Source: an uncultured Lachnospiraceae bacterium (GTDB taxonomy: Bacteria; Bacillota; Clostridia; Lachnospirales; Lachnospiraceae). From it: a stretch of DNA of 35,625 nucleotides. Below the pieces are notes generated by a model. That model did not search any database. It saw nothing but the letters and a program-made list of their open reading frames with translations, and was not told the DNA's origin. Made by a program: the position numbers and the translations under genes. Shown piece by piece: positions 1 to 7,828 of the stretch (the first letter of the stretch is position 1; each line of letters begins with the position of its first letter). Location: assembly GCA_910586555.1 (NCBI GenBank), contig CAJUJY010000035.1, forward strand, positions 1 through 35,625. The letters are read 5' to 3'.

Positions 1-78
1 TATGATACAGGATGGTTCGGATTTTGTATAGGTACATGCTATCCACCGTTTACGAGATATCAGCAATTATTCCATTAG
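1..78 (+). CDS. Possible C-terminal end of a gene running in from the left edge
   Basis: The first frame is open from base 1 to a TAG at 76-78 and would encode 25 residues ending in RYQQLFH, rich in Tyr, Phe, Cys and Gly. I do not recognise a family. An open stretch this short can arise by chance. The support is its position at the window edge and the two-way hairpin at 196-250, which suits convergent genes. Bases 79-195 hold nothing I can identify. Confidence 0.25.
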   Translation, partial: YDTGWFGFCIGTCYPPFTRYQQLFH

Positions 79-195
79 AGGAAAAGAATAAACAATTGCA
101 TATTATTTTAAAATAAGTTTTATTTTAGCTAATTATATTTAGATGTATATATAACTGTAATTAGCATAAAACTAGTTTATATATTTAATTCTAAT

Positions 196-250
196 AAAAA
201 CAGGCTATTTTTGATTATAGGAAAATCCTATATAAGAATAACCTGTTTTT
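196..250. terminator. Bidirectional terminator between the left-edge gene and typA
   Basis: AAAAACAGG (196-204) pairs with CCTGTTTTT (242-250), and the hairpin continues inward with small mismatches to TATAGG/CCTATA around an A-rich loop. T-runs follow the stem in both directions. It lies 32 bases past the typA stop on the minus strand, so it is the likely end of the typA transcript. Confidence 0.8.
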
Positions 251-281
251 ATATTTGCTTTACTTAAAAACCCTTATTCTT

Positions 282-2117
282 TTACCCTTGTTTTTTCTTA
301 GATGCCCTGAACCTCTGTGTTGAGTCTAATATTTTTTTACGTATGCGCAGGCTTTCTGGTGTTATTTCAAGAAGTTCATCTGTATCTATAAATTCAAGTG
401 CTTCCTCAAGGCTTAGTTTTTTTGGCGGTGTAAGTTTAAGTGCTTCATCAGCAGATGAGGAGCGCGTATTTGTAAGGTGCTTTGTTTTACACACATTAAG
501 TTCAATATCTTCTGCCTTGCCATTCTGTCCTATAACCATTCCAGCGTACACCTTTTCTCCTGGCCCTGTAAACAGCGTACCCCTGTCCTGGGCATTAAAA
601 AGCCCGTATGCTACAGTTTCACCCGCTTCAAATGCAATAAGTGACCCCTGTTTGCGGTATTCTATATCACCTTTATATGGGCCATATTCTTCAAATACTG
701 TGTTTATAATGCCATTTCCCTTTGTATCTGTCATAAATTCGCCACGGTACCCTATAAGCCCCCTTGATGGTATAATAAATTCGAGCCTTGTATAACCTCC
801 GCCTATAGAAGACATGCCAATAAGTTCACCTTTACGGCTGCTAAGTTTTTGTATTACACTGCCAGAAAAATCATCAGGCACATCAATATATGCGCGTTCT
901 ATTGGTTCAAGACGCCTGCCGCGTTCATCTGTTTTATAAAGCACTTCTGCTTTGCTTACTGCAAATTCATAACCTTCACGGCGCATATTTTCAATAAGTA
1001 CAGAAAGATGGAGTTCCCCGCGTCCTGACACTTTGAAGCTGTCAGTATTTTCTGTTTCCTCAACTCTAAGGCTTACATCTGAGTTTAATTCTGCAAAAAG
1101 CCTGTCACGCAGGTGTCTTGAAGTTACATATTTGCCTTCAAGCCCTGCAAGCGGGCTGTCATTAACTAAAAAGTGCATTGCTATTGTAGGTTCAGAAATT
1201 TTCTGGAACGGGACTGGTACAGGATTTTCAGGGGAACAAAGGGTATCACCAATATGGATATCTGTAATGCCTGATATTGCAACTATAGAACCAATGCCAG
1301 CTTCGTTTACTTCTGTCTTTTTAAGCCCTTCAAATTCATAAAGCTTTCCAATCCTGGCTTTTACCAGCTTTGAAGGATCATGGTGGTTTAAAATTACTAC
1401 ATCCTGGCCTGTTTTAACTATGCCATTGTCAACTTTGCCTATACCTATACGGCCTACATAATCATTGTAATCAATGGTGCTTATAAGTACCTGCGTGGCT
1501 GCTTCCGGGTCACCTTCAGGTGCAGGTATATAGTTAATAATAGTGTCAAATAAAGGAACCATGTCCGTGCCTGTTTCATCTGCGCTGTATGAAGCTGTGC
1601 CATTTTTGGCGGATGCGAAAATAAATGGGCAGTCAAGCTGTTCTTCACTGGCATCAAGGTCGATAAATAATTCAAGGACTTCATCAACAACTTCATCTGG
1701 CCTTGCCTCTGGCCGGTCAGTTTTATTAATGCAGGCAATAACAGGCAGTTCAAGTTCCAGTGCTTTTTTAAGTACAAACTTCGTCTGTGGCATTGCGCCT
1801 TCAAAGGCATCAACCACAAGGATTACACCATTAACCATTTTAAGGACACGTTCAACCTCACCGCCAAAGTCAGCGTGCCCGGGGGTATCTATAATGTTGA
1901 TTTTAGTGTTATTATAGGTAATTGCAGTATTTTTGGAAAGGATTGTGATACCACGTTCCCTCTCAATATCACCAGAGTCCATAACCCTTTCTGCAACTTC
2001 CTGGTTGGAGCGGAAAACACCACTCTGTTTTAAAAGTTCATCAACCAATGTAGTCTTTCCATGGTCTACATGGGCTATAATTGCAATATTCCTTACATTA
2101 TCACGTTTAATTTTCAT
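282..2117 (-). CDS. typA: Ribosome-associated GTPase TypA/BipA
   Basis: Translational GTPase of the EF-G/LepA superfamily. It binds the ribosome and supports 50S assembly and stress or cold adaptation; it acts in the cytosol. The 611 residues match the usual family length of about 605-615. The G domain is intact: G1 AHVDHGKT at 15-22, G2 RERGITI at 53-59, G3 DTPGHADF at 77-84 and G4 NKTD at 131-134. These are followed by the EF-Tu domain 2-like region, the EF-G domain III/V-like regions and the BipA-specific C-terminal domain with its Lys/Arg-rich end. The ATG is preceded by AAAGGACAG about 12 bases upstream. It is monocistronic here, with its own terminator, and divergent from the SSB-like gene across a 571-base gap. 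Confidence 0.97.
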   Translation of the reverse strand: MKIKRDNVRNIAIIAHVDHGKTTLVDELLKQSGVFRSNQEVAERVMDSGDIERERGITILSKNTAITYNNTKINIIDTPGHADFGGEVERVLKMVNGVILVVDAFEGAMPQTKFVLKKALELELPVIACINKTDRPEARPDEVVDEVLELFIDLDASEEQLDCPFIFASAKNGTASYSADETGTDMVPLFDTIINYIPAPEGDPEAATQVLISTIDYNDYVGRIGIGKVDNGIVKTGQDVVILNHHDPSKLVKARIGKLYEFEGLKKTEVNEAGIGSIVAISGITDIHIGDTLCSPENPVPVPFQKISEPTIAMHFLVNDSPLAGLEGKYVTSRHLRDRLFAELNSDVSLRVEETENTDSFKVSGRGELHLSVLIENMRREGYEFAVSKAEVLYKTDERGRRLEPIERAYIDVPDDFSGSVIQKLSSRKGELIGMSSIGGGYTRLEFIIPSRGLIGYRGEFMTDTKGNGIINTVFEEYGPYKGDIEYRKQGSLIAFEAGETVAYGLFNAQDRGTLFTGPGEKVYAGMVIGQNGKAEDIELNVCKTKHLTNTRSSSADEALKLTPPKKLSLEEALEFIDTDELLEITPESLRIRKKILDSTQRFRASKKKQG

Positions 2118-2220
2118 ATATGGTACTGTCCTTTCTTGCCAGGCAGGTATCCACAGACTGCACTGCTGTTTTTAAAAGCAGAAGAGTTTTATTAATAAAA
2201 TTAAAATTTCTTGCAGTAAG

Positions 2221-2337
2221 TGCCAGTATTTGGTATTATTATATAACAGATGTGGATACTTTTCCTTATCTGGCATGTCCACGGCTGCTTGTATGGTGAC
2301 CAGGCAACTGTACCATGCAGCAGGAATACCAGTGGCA
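2221..2337. ncRNA. Candidate structured RNA (three-way-junction fold)
   Basis: The 571-base gap between typA and the SSB-like gene has no convincing ORF, but hand folding gives nested stems. The closing stem is TGCCA (2221-2225) and TGGTATT (2231-2237) with AATACCA (2325-2331) and TGGCA (2333-2337). A second stem is CAGAT (2247-2251) with ATCTG (2268-2272). A third is GCTGC (2284-2288) and ATGGT (2293-2297) with ACCAT (2312-2316) and GCAGC (2317-2321). On the minus strand it would lie in the typA leader, ending about 100 bases before its start. I match it to no known RNA family, and the stems could be coincidental. Confidence 0.3.
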
Positions 2338-2435
2338 TTCTTAAAAATAGTGTGCGGGAATAATAATTGCATATGGAATACAAATGTATATACAAATGCA
2401 ATAAAAATGTAATAGAAATTTAATAAAAAAATTAA

Positions 2436-2463
2436 TTACAAATCCACAAAATATAAGTATACT
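2436..2463 (+). promoter_or_regulatory. Possible promoter for the SSB-like gene
   Basis: TTACAA (2436-2441), a 16-base spacer and TATACT (2458-2463) resemble a vegetative promoter reading right. It would give a leader of about 220 bases, which is long, and the region is very AT-rich, so the match is only suggestive. Apart from this and the candidate RNA I see nothing in the gap. Confidence 0.3.
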
Positions 2464-2688
2464 AATTATAGGCGCATTATACAAGTAAGAAAAAGTAACA
2501 AAAATAATTTAAAAACAGTTCCTGCTTTTGTATAAGGCATAAAATATGGTGCAATGCCGGAATATGTCGTACATAAGTTTACAGAATTTGGGGATAATAG
2601 TTCTAAATTCCACTTCTGGAACGTATAAATTATTAAAACAAATTACTGATAGGGCAGAAAGCCCTAAGAAAAATGGAGGATAAGAAAT

Positions 2689-3330
2689 ATGTTGGATAAA
2701 GTATTTACAAACAACCAGGTAACCATTGCAGGTGAAGTAGTAAGCGAATTTACATTCAGCCATGAGGTGTACGGTGAGAACTTCTATATAGTTAATATTG
2801 CTGTATGCCGTTTAAGCAATTCTTATGATATTATACCAGTTATGGTTTCTGAGAGGCTTATGGATGTAAAAGAGGATTATAAGGGATGCATATTGCAGGC
2901 AACAGGGCAGTTCCGTTCATACAACAGGCATGAAGAAACAAAGAACAGGCTTGTATTATCTGTATTTGCAAGGGAAGCAATGCTCGTAGATCCAGAGGAA
3001 GCAGAACAGAACCCTAACCATATATTCCTTGACGGGTATGTTTGTAAGAGACCGGTGTACCGTAAGACACCTTTAGGCAGGGAGATTGCAGACGTGCTCC
3101 TTGCTGTAAACAGGCCATATGGCAAGTCTGATTATATTCCATGTATATGCTGGGGAAGGAATGCAAGGTTTGCAGACCAGTTTGAGGTAGGTTCCCATAT
3201 ACAGCTCTGGGGAAGGATACAGAGCAGGGAGTACCAGAAAAAGATCTCTGAAGATATGTATGAAAAGCGTGTTGCTTATGAAGTATCAGTAAGCAAGCTT
3301 GAATATATTGCTGAAGAAGAAGGAATCTAA
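2689..3330 (+). CDS. Stand-alone protein with two SSB-like OB folds
   Basis: 213 residues that look like two consecutive single-stranded-DNA-binding OB folds. The first is at about 8-100 (TIAGEVVSEF, then VNIAVCRLSN) and the second at about 108-205 (FLDGYVCKRPVYRKTPLGRE, then LLAVNRPYGKSDYIPCICWG). The second carries the clearest bacterial SSB signature. The Gly/Pro-rich acidic tail with a terminal DDxPF, by which replicative SSB recruits partners, is absent; the protein ends in an acidic AEEEGI. It is therefore more likely an accessory ssDNA-binding or primosome-like protein than the essential SSB. The ATG follows GGAGG at a normal distance. It is transcribed alone, ending at the 3389 hairpin. 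Confidence 0.75.
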   Translation: MLDKVFTNNQVTIAGEVVSEFTFSHEVYGENFYIVNIAVCRLSNSYDIIPVMVSERLMDVKEDYKGCILQATGQFRSYNRHEETKNRLVLSVFAREAMLVDPEEAEQNPNHIFLDGYVCKRPVYRKTPLGREIADVLLAVNRPYGKSDYIPCICWGRNARFADQFEVGSHIQLWGRIQSREYQKKISEDMYEKRVAYEVSVSKLEYIAEEEGI

Positions 3331-3388
3331 AATATGTCCTGCTTTTTAAATTGCCGCAAGTGGATTGAAATTTATAACCAGATGTGAT

Positions 3389-3432
3389 AAAATGGCTAGA
3401 GCCAGCAATGTAAATTGCTGTCTGGCCATTTT
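3389..3432 (+). terminator. Terminator after the SSB-like gene
   Basis: AAAATGGC (3389-3396) pairs with GCCATTTT (3425-3432), and AGCAAT with ATTGCT closes the inner part around a GTAA loop. The following T-run is short (TTTTCC), so efficiency is uncertain. Confidence 0.6.
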
Positions 3433-3486
3433 CCTGTTAATAAGGGAATATAATTAAATGTTGTTAATGCAGCATGGAGGAATAAA

Positions 3487-3987
3487 ATGAGCAAAGGGAT
3501 TGTCCAGGTTTATTATGGTACTGGCAAAGGGAAAACATCTGCTGCTGTAGGACAGTGTATACGTGCAGCAAGCCAGGGGCTTTCTGTAATTATTATCCAG
3601 TTCCTTAAGGGAAAAGAAGCAGAAGAATTTAATTTCCTAAGCAAGCTTGAACCAGAAATAAAGCTGTTCAGGTTTGAAAAGGCAGACAGGTCTTATGATT
3701 TGCTGCTTGCATCACAACAGAAAGATGAAAGGAGAAATATCCTTAATGGTTTTAACTTTGCAAAGAAAGTTATAGATACAGGTGAATGTGATGTACTTGT
3801 GCTTGATGAAGTGCTCGGGCTTATTGATAATGGCATAATAACTGTGGAAGATATTATAAAACTTGTCAGCACAAGGGAAGACTATTGCAGGATTGTGCTG
3901 ACTGGCAGGAACCTTCCAGAAGGGCTTGTGCCTTATGCAGATGTAATTTCAAAGATTGACCTTGAAAAAGATGCTACATGTCTTTAA
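3487..3987 (+). CDS. CobO/BtuR-like corrinoid adenosyltransferase, short form
   Basis: P-loop protein of the CobA/CobO/BtuR family, which transfers the 5'-deoxyadenosyl group of ATP to cob(I)alamin or cob(I)yrinic acid diamide. The glycine-rich nucleotide loop YYGTGKGKTSAA is at 9-20. A Walker B-like VLVLDEVLG is near 103-111 and the family LTGRNLP motif near 138-144. At 166 residues it is shorter than most members and ends just after the ADVISKI strand, without the conserved tail (xKHPYxxGIxAQxGIE) typical of CobO. It may therefore be a divergent paralogue; no other cobalamin gene is nearby. GGAGG precedes the ATG. dapA follows after 100 bases. Confidence 0.75.
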   Translation: MSKGIVQVYYGTGKGKTSAAVGQCIRAASQGLSVIIIQFLKGKEAEEFNFLSKLEPEIKLFRFEKADRSYDLLLASQQKDERRNILNGFNFAKKVIDTGECDVLVLDEVLGLIDNGIITVEDIIKLVSTREDYCRIVLTGRNLPEGLVPYADVISKIDLEKDATCL

Positions 3988-4087
3988 GAACATGGCAAGA
4001 ACCATTTTACCAGAGGCACATATAATAAATACATGTAATATCTATAAATTAATAATATACATACCAACTAACCAGGAGGAGATAAAA

Positions 4088-4987
4088 ATGTCTATATTTA
4101 CAGGTGCAGGAGTTGCATTAATTACACCTATGCATGAAGACGGGTCTGTTAATTATGATGAAATGGAGCGCATTATAGATTACCAGGTTGCCAATAATAC
4201 AGATGCAGTAATTGTCTGTGGTACTACTGGTGAGGCTTCAACAATGACCCATGAAGAACACATTGAAACTATTAAGGCATGTGTGGATATGGTAAAGAAA
4301 CGTGTGCCTGTAATAGCAGGTACAGGTTCAAATTGCACAGATACAGCCGTATATCTGTCAAAAGAAGCTTATAAAGCAGGGGCAGACGGGGTTTTAGTAG
4401 TATCCCCTTATTATAATAAAGCAACCCAGAACGGGTTAAAAAAGCATTTTACAAAAATAGCAGGAAGCATGGACCTGCCTGTAATACTTTATAATATACA
4501 GGGACGCACAGGAGTGAATATTAAGCCGCAGACCCTTTCAGAGCTTTCAAAGGAAGTAGAAAATATTGTGGCAGTTAAAGAAGCATCAGGGGATATTTCA
4601 CAGGTTGCAGAAATACTTGCCCTTTCAGAAGGCAGGCTTGATATTTATTCAGGTAATGATGACCAGATTGTGCCTATAACTGCACTTGGGGGCAAAGGTG
4701 TTATATCTGTGCTTTCACATGTAATACCACAGGAAGTACACGATATGGCCGTAAAAACAATGGAAGGTGATATTAAAGCAGGGGCAGCTTTACAGCTTAA
4801 ATATTTAAAACTTGCAAAGGCACTGCTTTCACTTGAAGTAAACCCTATACCTGTAAAGGCAGCAATGAACATGATGGGCTTTAAGGCAGGTTCTCTGCGT
4901 ATGCCGCTTACAGAAATGGAAGAAGGAAATAAAAAGATTTTAAGGCAGGCAATGGAAGAAGCTGGAATAAAAACAGAGGCGGAATAA
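4088..4987 (+). CDS. dapA: 4-hydroxy-tetrahydrodipicolinate synthase
   Basis: Condenses pyruvate with aspartate semialdehyde, the first committed step of the lysine/diaminopimelate pathway. The 299-residue (beta/alpha)8 enzyme shows CGTTGEAST at 44-52, the catalytic Tyr in LYNIQGRTG (Tyr135, with Arg140), and the Schiff-base Lys164 in AVKEASGD. The start at 4088 is fixed by AGGAGGA at 4074-4080, seven bases upstream. The frame runs open further left, but that extension would overlap cobO and has no family similarity. dapB follows 121 bases later. No lysine riboswitch is visible in the 100 bases before the gene. Confidence 0.97.
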   Translation: MSIFTGAGVALITPMHEDGSVNYDEMERIIDYQVANNTDAVIVCGTTGEASTMTHEEHIETIKACVDMVKKRVPVIAGTGSNCTDTAVYLSKEAYKAGADGVLVVSPYYNKATQNGLKKHFTKIAGSMDLPVILYNIQGRTGVNIKPQTLSELSKEVENIVAVKEASGDISQVAEILALSEGRLDIYSGNDDQIVPITALGGKGVISVLSHVIPQEVHDMAVKTMEGDIKAGAALQLKYLKLAKALLSLEVNPIPVKAAMNMMGFKAGSLRMPLTEMEEGNKKILRQAMEEAGIKTEAE

Positions 4988-4994
4988 AGGGAGG

Positions 4995-5019
4995 GCGTGC
5001 AGGATATTTTCCTGCACGC
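4995..5019 (+). terminator. Hairpin between dapA and dapB
   Basis: GCGTGCAGG (4995-5003) and CCTGCACGC (5011-5019) form a perfect 9-bp GC-rich stem with a 7-base loop, eight bases after the dapA stop. Only TTTGTATAAAA follows, so it may act as a leaky terminator that lowers dapB expression, or as an mRNA 3'-end stabiliser. Confidence 0.6.
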
Positions 5020-5108
5020 TTTGTATAAAAATACATAATGCATAAAAATATATAATATATAAAGATATATAATAGGTTTTTATACATGTAAGAAGAGAGG
5101 TTTAAGAT

Positions 5109-5864
5109 ATGGTTAAGATTATTATTGCCGGGTGTAACGGGCGCATGGGACAGATGATTACAGATATTGTAAAAGAAGATAATGATGCAGTAATTGTTTC
5201 AGGCATTGACATTATAAATAACAGGGACAATGATTACCCTGTTTTTACTGATATAGCAGATTGTGATACAGCAGCAGATGTAATTATTGACGTTTCCTCT
5301 GTAAATGGCATTGAAGAAAGGATAGGTTATGCAGTGGACAAGCATATACCAGTTATTATCTGCTCAACAGGGCTTTCAGACAGCCAGCTTGCATATGTCA
5401 GGGAGGCAAGCGGAAAAGTAGCAGTATTAAAGTCTGCTAATATGTCACTTGGGATAAATCTTCTTATGAAACTTGTTAAAGAGGCAGCAAGTAAACTTGC
5501 AGATAATGGTTTTGACATTGAAATTGTTGAAAAGCACCATAACCAGAAGCTTGATGCGCCTTCAGGAACTGCGCTTGCACTTGCAGATTCCATAAATGAT
5601 GGACTGGGTGACAGATATGAATATGTGTATGACCGTTCACAGGTACGAAAGAAAAGGGGCAAGGAAGAACTTGGAATTTCTTCAGTACGCGGCGGCACAA
5701 TAACCGGGACACATGACGTAATATTTGCTGGGACAGATGAAGTACTGACACTTTCCCATATGGCATATTCAAGGGCTGTATTTGCTAAAGGTGCTGTAGT
5801 TGCTGCTAAATTTATGAAAGGCAAAGATGCCGGTTATTATGACATGGCAGATGTGCTAATGTAA
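5109..5864 (+). CDS. dapB: 4-hydroxy-tetrahydrodipicolinate reductase
   Basis: NAD(P)H-dependent second step of the dap pathway, acting on the DapA product. 251 residues. The Rossmann loop GCNGRMGQ is at 8-15. The catalytic signature EKHHNQKLDAPSGTA, with the His-His pair, Lys and PSGTA substrate loop, lies near 140-154, and the C-terminal family block SHMAYSR is present. The RBS is AGAGAGG, about nine bases before the ATG. Its stop overlaps the start of the next gene (TAATG at 5862-5866), so the two are translationally coupled. Confidence 0.97.
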   Translation: MVKIIIAGCNGRMGQMITDIVKEDNDAVIVSGIDIINNRDNDYPVFTDIADCDTAADVIIDVSSVNGIEERIGYAVDKHIPVIICSTGLSDSQLAYVREASGKVAVLKSANMSLGINLLMKLVKEAASKLADNGFDIEIVEKHHNQKLDAPSGTALALADSINDGLGDRYEYVYDRSQVRKKRGKEELGISSVRGGTITGTHDVIFAGTDEVLTLSHMAYSRAVFAKGAVVAAKFMKGKDAGYYDMADVLM

Positions 5865-6379
5865 TGGACATTGTAAAGATTACAGATATTATTATAGCTA
5901 TACTGCTTATAGCAGCAGTGGTTACAGGGTATATATCAGGCTTCATAATGAAAGCCGCAGGGCTTGCGGCACTTGTTGCCTCATTTATAGCTGCTTCATT
6001 TATGGCAGGCTTTTTTTCACCCTGGCTTGGAAGTTATATAAATGGACAAGTCCCAAAGTCCCCTGTTTCTTTTGCAGGGGAGGCTGTGGCAGATACAGCA
6101 GTAAATATAGCACACCATATAATTTTTGGTGTTGCATTTATTATTTTATTTATAATACTGCGCCATCTGGCAAATATTTTTAAAATTGCAAGCCATCTGC
6201 CGCTTATTGGAACGGCTGACCGTATATGTGGTGCTGTGGCAGGTTTTCTTATAAATTTTATAGTTATATATATAATATGCCAGTTGTTTTTTGGGATAAT
6301 GCCACAAGATGCACTTATTAGCATAGGTTTTACAAAAAAAGCTATTGAAAATTCCGTGCTATTACAGGCATTTTATTAA
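5864..6379 (+). CDS. CvpA-family membrane protein
   Basis: 171 residues with four predicted membrane helices (about 8-28, 32-52, 84-106 and 124-148) and the glycine-rich second half (LIGTADRICGAVAGFL) typical of CvpA/colicin V production-type proteins. The molecular function of this family is poorly defined. The start overlaps the dapB stop by one base, so translation is coupled to dapB. This may be a local operon habit rather than a lysine-pathway role. Confidence 0.75.
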   Translation: MDIVKITDIIIAILLIAAVVTGYISGFIMKAAGLAALVASFIAASFMAGFFSPWLGSYINGQVPKSPVSFAGEAVADTAVNIAHHIIFGVAFIILFIILRHLANIFKIASHLPLIGTADRICGAVAGFLINFIVIYIICQLFFGIMPQDALISIGFTKKAIENSVLLQAFY

Positions 6380-6448
6380 ACCTTGCTGTTTTTAACCTTA
6401 TTGGGCCAGCCCTTTAAAATACACGCTTTTTAACCTCATTAAGTAAGT

Positions 6449-6478
6449 CCCCCGCTTCTTAAGCGGCGGGTTTGTTTT
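6449..6478 (+). terminator. Terminator of the dapB-cvpA unit
   Basis: CCCCCGCTT (6449-6457) pairs with AAGCGGCGGG (6461-6470), with one C bulged, around a 3-base CTT loop. TTTGTTTT follows directly at 6471-6478. It is a classic intrinsic terminator. Confidence 0.85.
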
Positions 6479-6542
6479 ACCAGGGCTTTAAAAGCGGTAA
6501 TAAGGCTGGTTTGCATATATCTGTCTGTCTAATGGAGGAAAA

Positions 6543-7190
6543 ATGAATAAAATAAATTACCAGGCAGTGCTTGATAGCATAATAGAAGATATAATTAAAA
6601 AAAAATTGCTGCCAACCCTTTTAATGCATAGCTGCTGTGCACCATGCAGCAGTTACTGCCTAAGTTACCTGGCAGAATATTTTTCTATAACAGTCCTTTA
6701 TTATAATCCTAATATTTCACCAGCAGAGGAATATTATAAGCGTGTTAAAGAACAACAAAGGTTAATTAAGGAACTCCCAGTTAAGAATAAAATAAATTTT
6801 GTAGAAGGGGAATATGAGCCTTTAAAATTCTTCAGGATAGCAGAAGGAATGGAAGATATGGAAGAAGGCGGGGAGAGGTGTTTTAAATGTTATGAAATGA
6901 GGCAGCGCATGGCGGCAGGATATGCACAAAAACATGGTTTTGATTATTTTACAACAACCCTTTCCGTAAGCCCCCATAAAAATGCACAGAAACTAAATGA
7001 AACAGGCTTAAGGCTTGAAAAGGAATATGGTGTGAAATACCTGGTATCAGATTTTAAGAAAAAGGGCGGATACCAGAAATCCATACAATATTCCAGGGAA
7101 TATAATCTTTACAGGCAGGATTATTGTGGCTGTATATTCAGCAAAAAGAAACGGGAAGAGAAAAACACTTGTATTACAGGACAGCATTAA
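6543..7190 (+). CDS. queH: Epoxyqueuosine reductase QueH
   Basis: Last step of queuosine tRNA modification: reduction of epoxyqueuosine to queuosine in the tRNA anticodon. This is the non-homologous alternative to QueG (QueH, formerly DUF208). 215 residues. The cysteine pattern expected for the Fe-S and metal centre is present: HSCCAPC at 29-35, ERCFKCYEMR at 111-120 and YRQDYCGC at 190-197. The family phrase TTLSVSPHKN is at 138-147. GGAGG lies close before the ATG. A Nudix gene follows after 29 bases, probably in the same transcript. Confidence 0.93.
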   Translation: MNKINYQAVLDSIIEDIIKKKLLPTLLMHSCCAPCSSYCLSYLAEYFSITVLYYNPNISPAEEYYKRVKEQQRLIKELPVKNKINFVEGEYEPLKFFRIAEGMEDMEEGGERCFKCYEMRQRMAAGYAQKHGFDYFTTTLSVSPHKNAQKLNETGLRLEKEYGVKYLVSDFKKKGGYQKSIQYSREYNLYRQDYCGCIFSKKKREEKNTCITGQH

Positions 7191-7219
7191 AGCATATTTG
7201 TGAAGAAATGGAGATTGCA

Positions 7220-7729
7220 ATGGCTGAAATTTGGGATGTATATGATGAAAATGCCAACCGTACAGGACGTGTAATGGAACGCGGCGTGCCAAGGTCTGGT
7301 GATTACATGTTATGTGTACATATATACCTTTATACACCAGATGGCAGGTTCCTTGTACAGAAACGTGCCATGAGCAAGGAAACGCACCCTGGTGAATGGG
7401 ATGTAACTGGTGGTGCAGTACTTTCAGGTGAAGAAAGCATTGACGGTGCTATAAGGGAAACCCAGGAAGAAATTGGCATTAAACTGGATAAATCAGAATT
7501 ATTTTTTGCAGGACGGCTTAAGAAAAAGAAAAATTTTACTGACATATACTTTGTAAAAAAGAATTTTGATTTAAAAGACTGTCTTATCCAGAAAGAAGAA
7601 GTTGAAGAAATTAAGCTGGTCGGCTATGATGAAATGCTGGAGCTTGCACGTAATTCAAGGCGGCGTGACCAGGAATACATAGGAATCCTTAAAGGTGCAG
7701 TTGAAAAAATACAAAAAAAGCATATATAA
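7220..7729 (+). CDS. Nudix hydrolase
   Basis: 169 residues. The Nudix box fits G-x5-E-x7-RE-x-x-EE-x-G: it starts at GAVLSGE and ends with RETQEEIGI, about residues 65-87. The N-terminal EIWDVYDENANRTGR and the PGEWDVTGGAV lead-in resemble the Nudix subgroup near isopentenyl-diphosphate isomerase. The substrate (a nucleoside diphosphate linked to some X) cannot be told. The frame is open into queH, but the ATG at 7220 is chosen because GGAG lies seven bases upstream and the family homology begins there. The nearest alternative is the ATG at 7208. Confidence 0.88.
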   Translation: MAEIWDVYDENANRTGRVMERGVPRSGDYMLCVHIYLYTPDGRFLVQKRAMSKETHPGEWDVTGGAVLSGEESIDGAIRETQEEIGIKLDKSELFFAGRLKKKKNFTDIYFVKKNFDLKDCLIQKEEVEEIKLVGYDEMLELARNSRRRDQEYIGILKGAVEKIQKKHI

Positions 7730-7735
7730 AGTATG

Positions 7736-7770
7736 TAAAAAGCCCCCGTTTATTATATTAAAAGGGGGCT
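7736..7770. terminator. Bidirectional terminator between the Nudix gene and the broken oxidase gene
   Basis: AGCCCCC (7741-7747) pairs with GGGGGCT (7764-7770). In the minus direction the stem is followed by TTTTT (7740-7736), so it works best for the leftward gene. In the plus direction the T-run is poor. Confidence 0.75.
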
Positions 7771-7828
7771 CTTATGGCATAATTAAACTTGGAAAATAAA
7801 TTACTTTATAACCTGTGGCAGCTTTTTA

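Noticed and set aside
343..1917. Plus-strand ORFs inside typA
   Set aside because: They are Ser-rich shadows of the real minus-strand gene, as are the similar long minus-strand frames opposite the MCP (30616-31530), GH3 and ABC permease genes.
2172..2401. Small overlapping ORFs of 60-66 codons in the typA gap
   Set aside because: They lack ribosome sites and family likeness and lie across the palindromic stems, whose symmetry makes open frames on both strands.
3956..4087. An upstream extension of the dapA frame that overlaps cobO
   Set aside because: DapA homology starts at MSIFTGAG, and a perfect AGGAGGA lies seven bases before the ATG at 4088. The extension has no ribosome site.
3988..4087. 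Lysine riboswitch before dapA
   Set aside because: Only 100 bases are free and none of the L-box stems can be drawn.
6389..6440. Near-identical TTTTTAACCTTATT and TTTTTAACCTCATT 38 bases apart after the CvpA gene
   Set aside because: They sit in AT-rich DNA before a terminator, with no mobile-element or operator context; probably chance.
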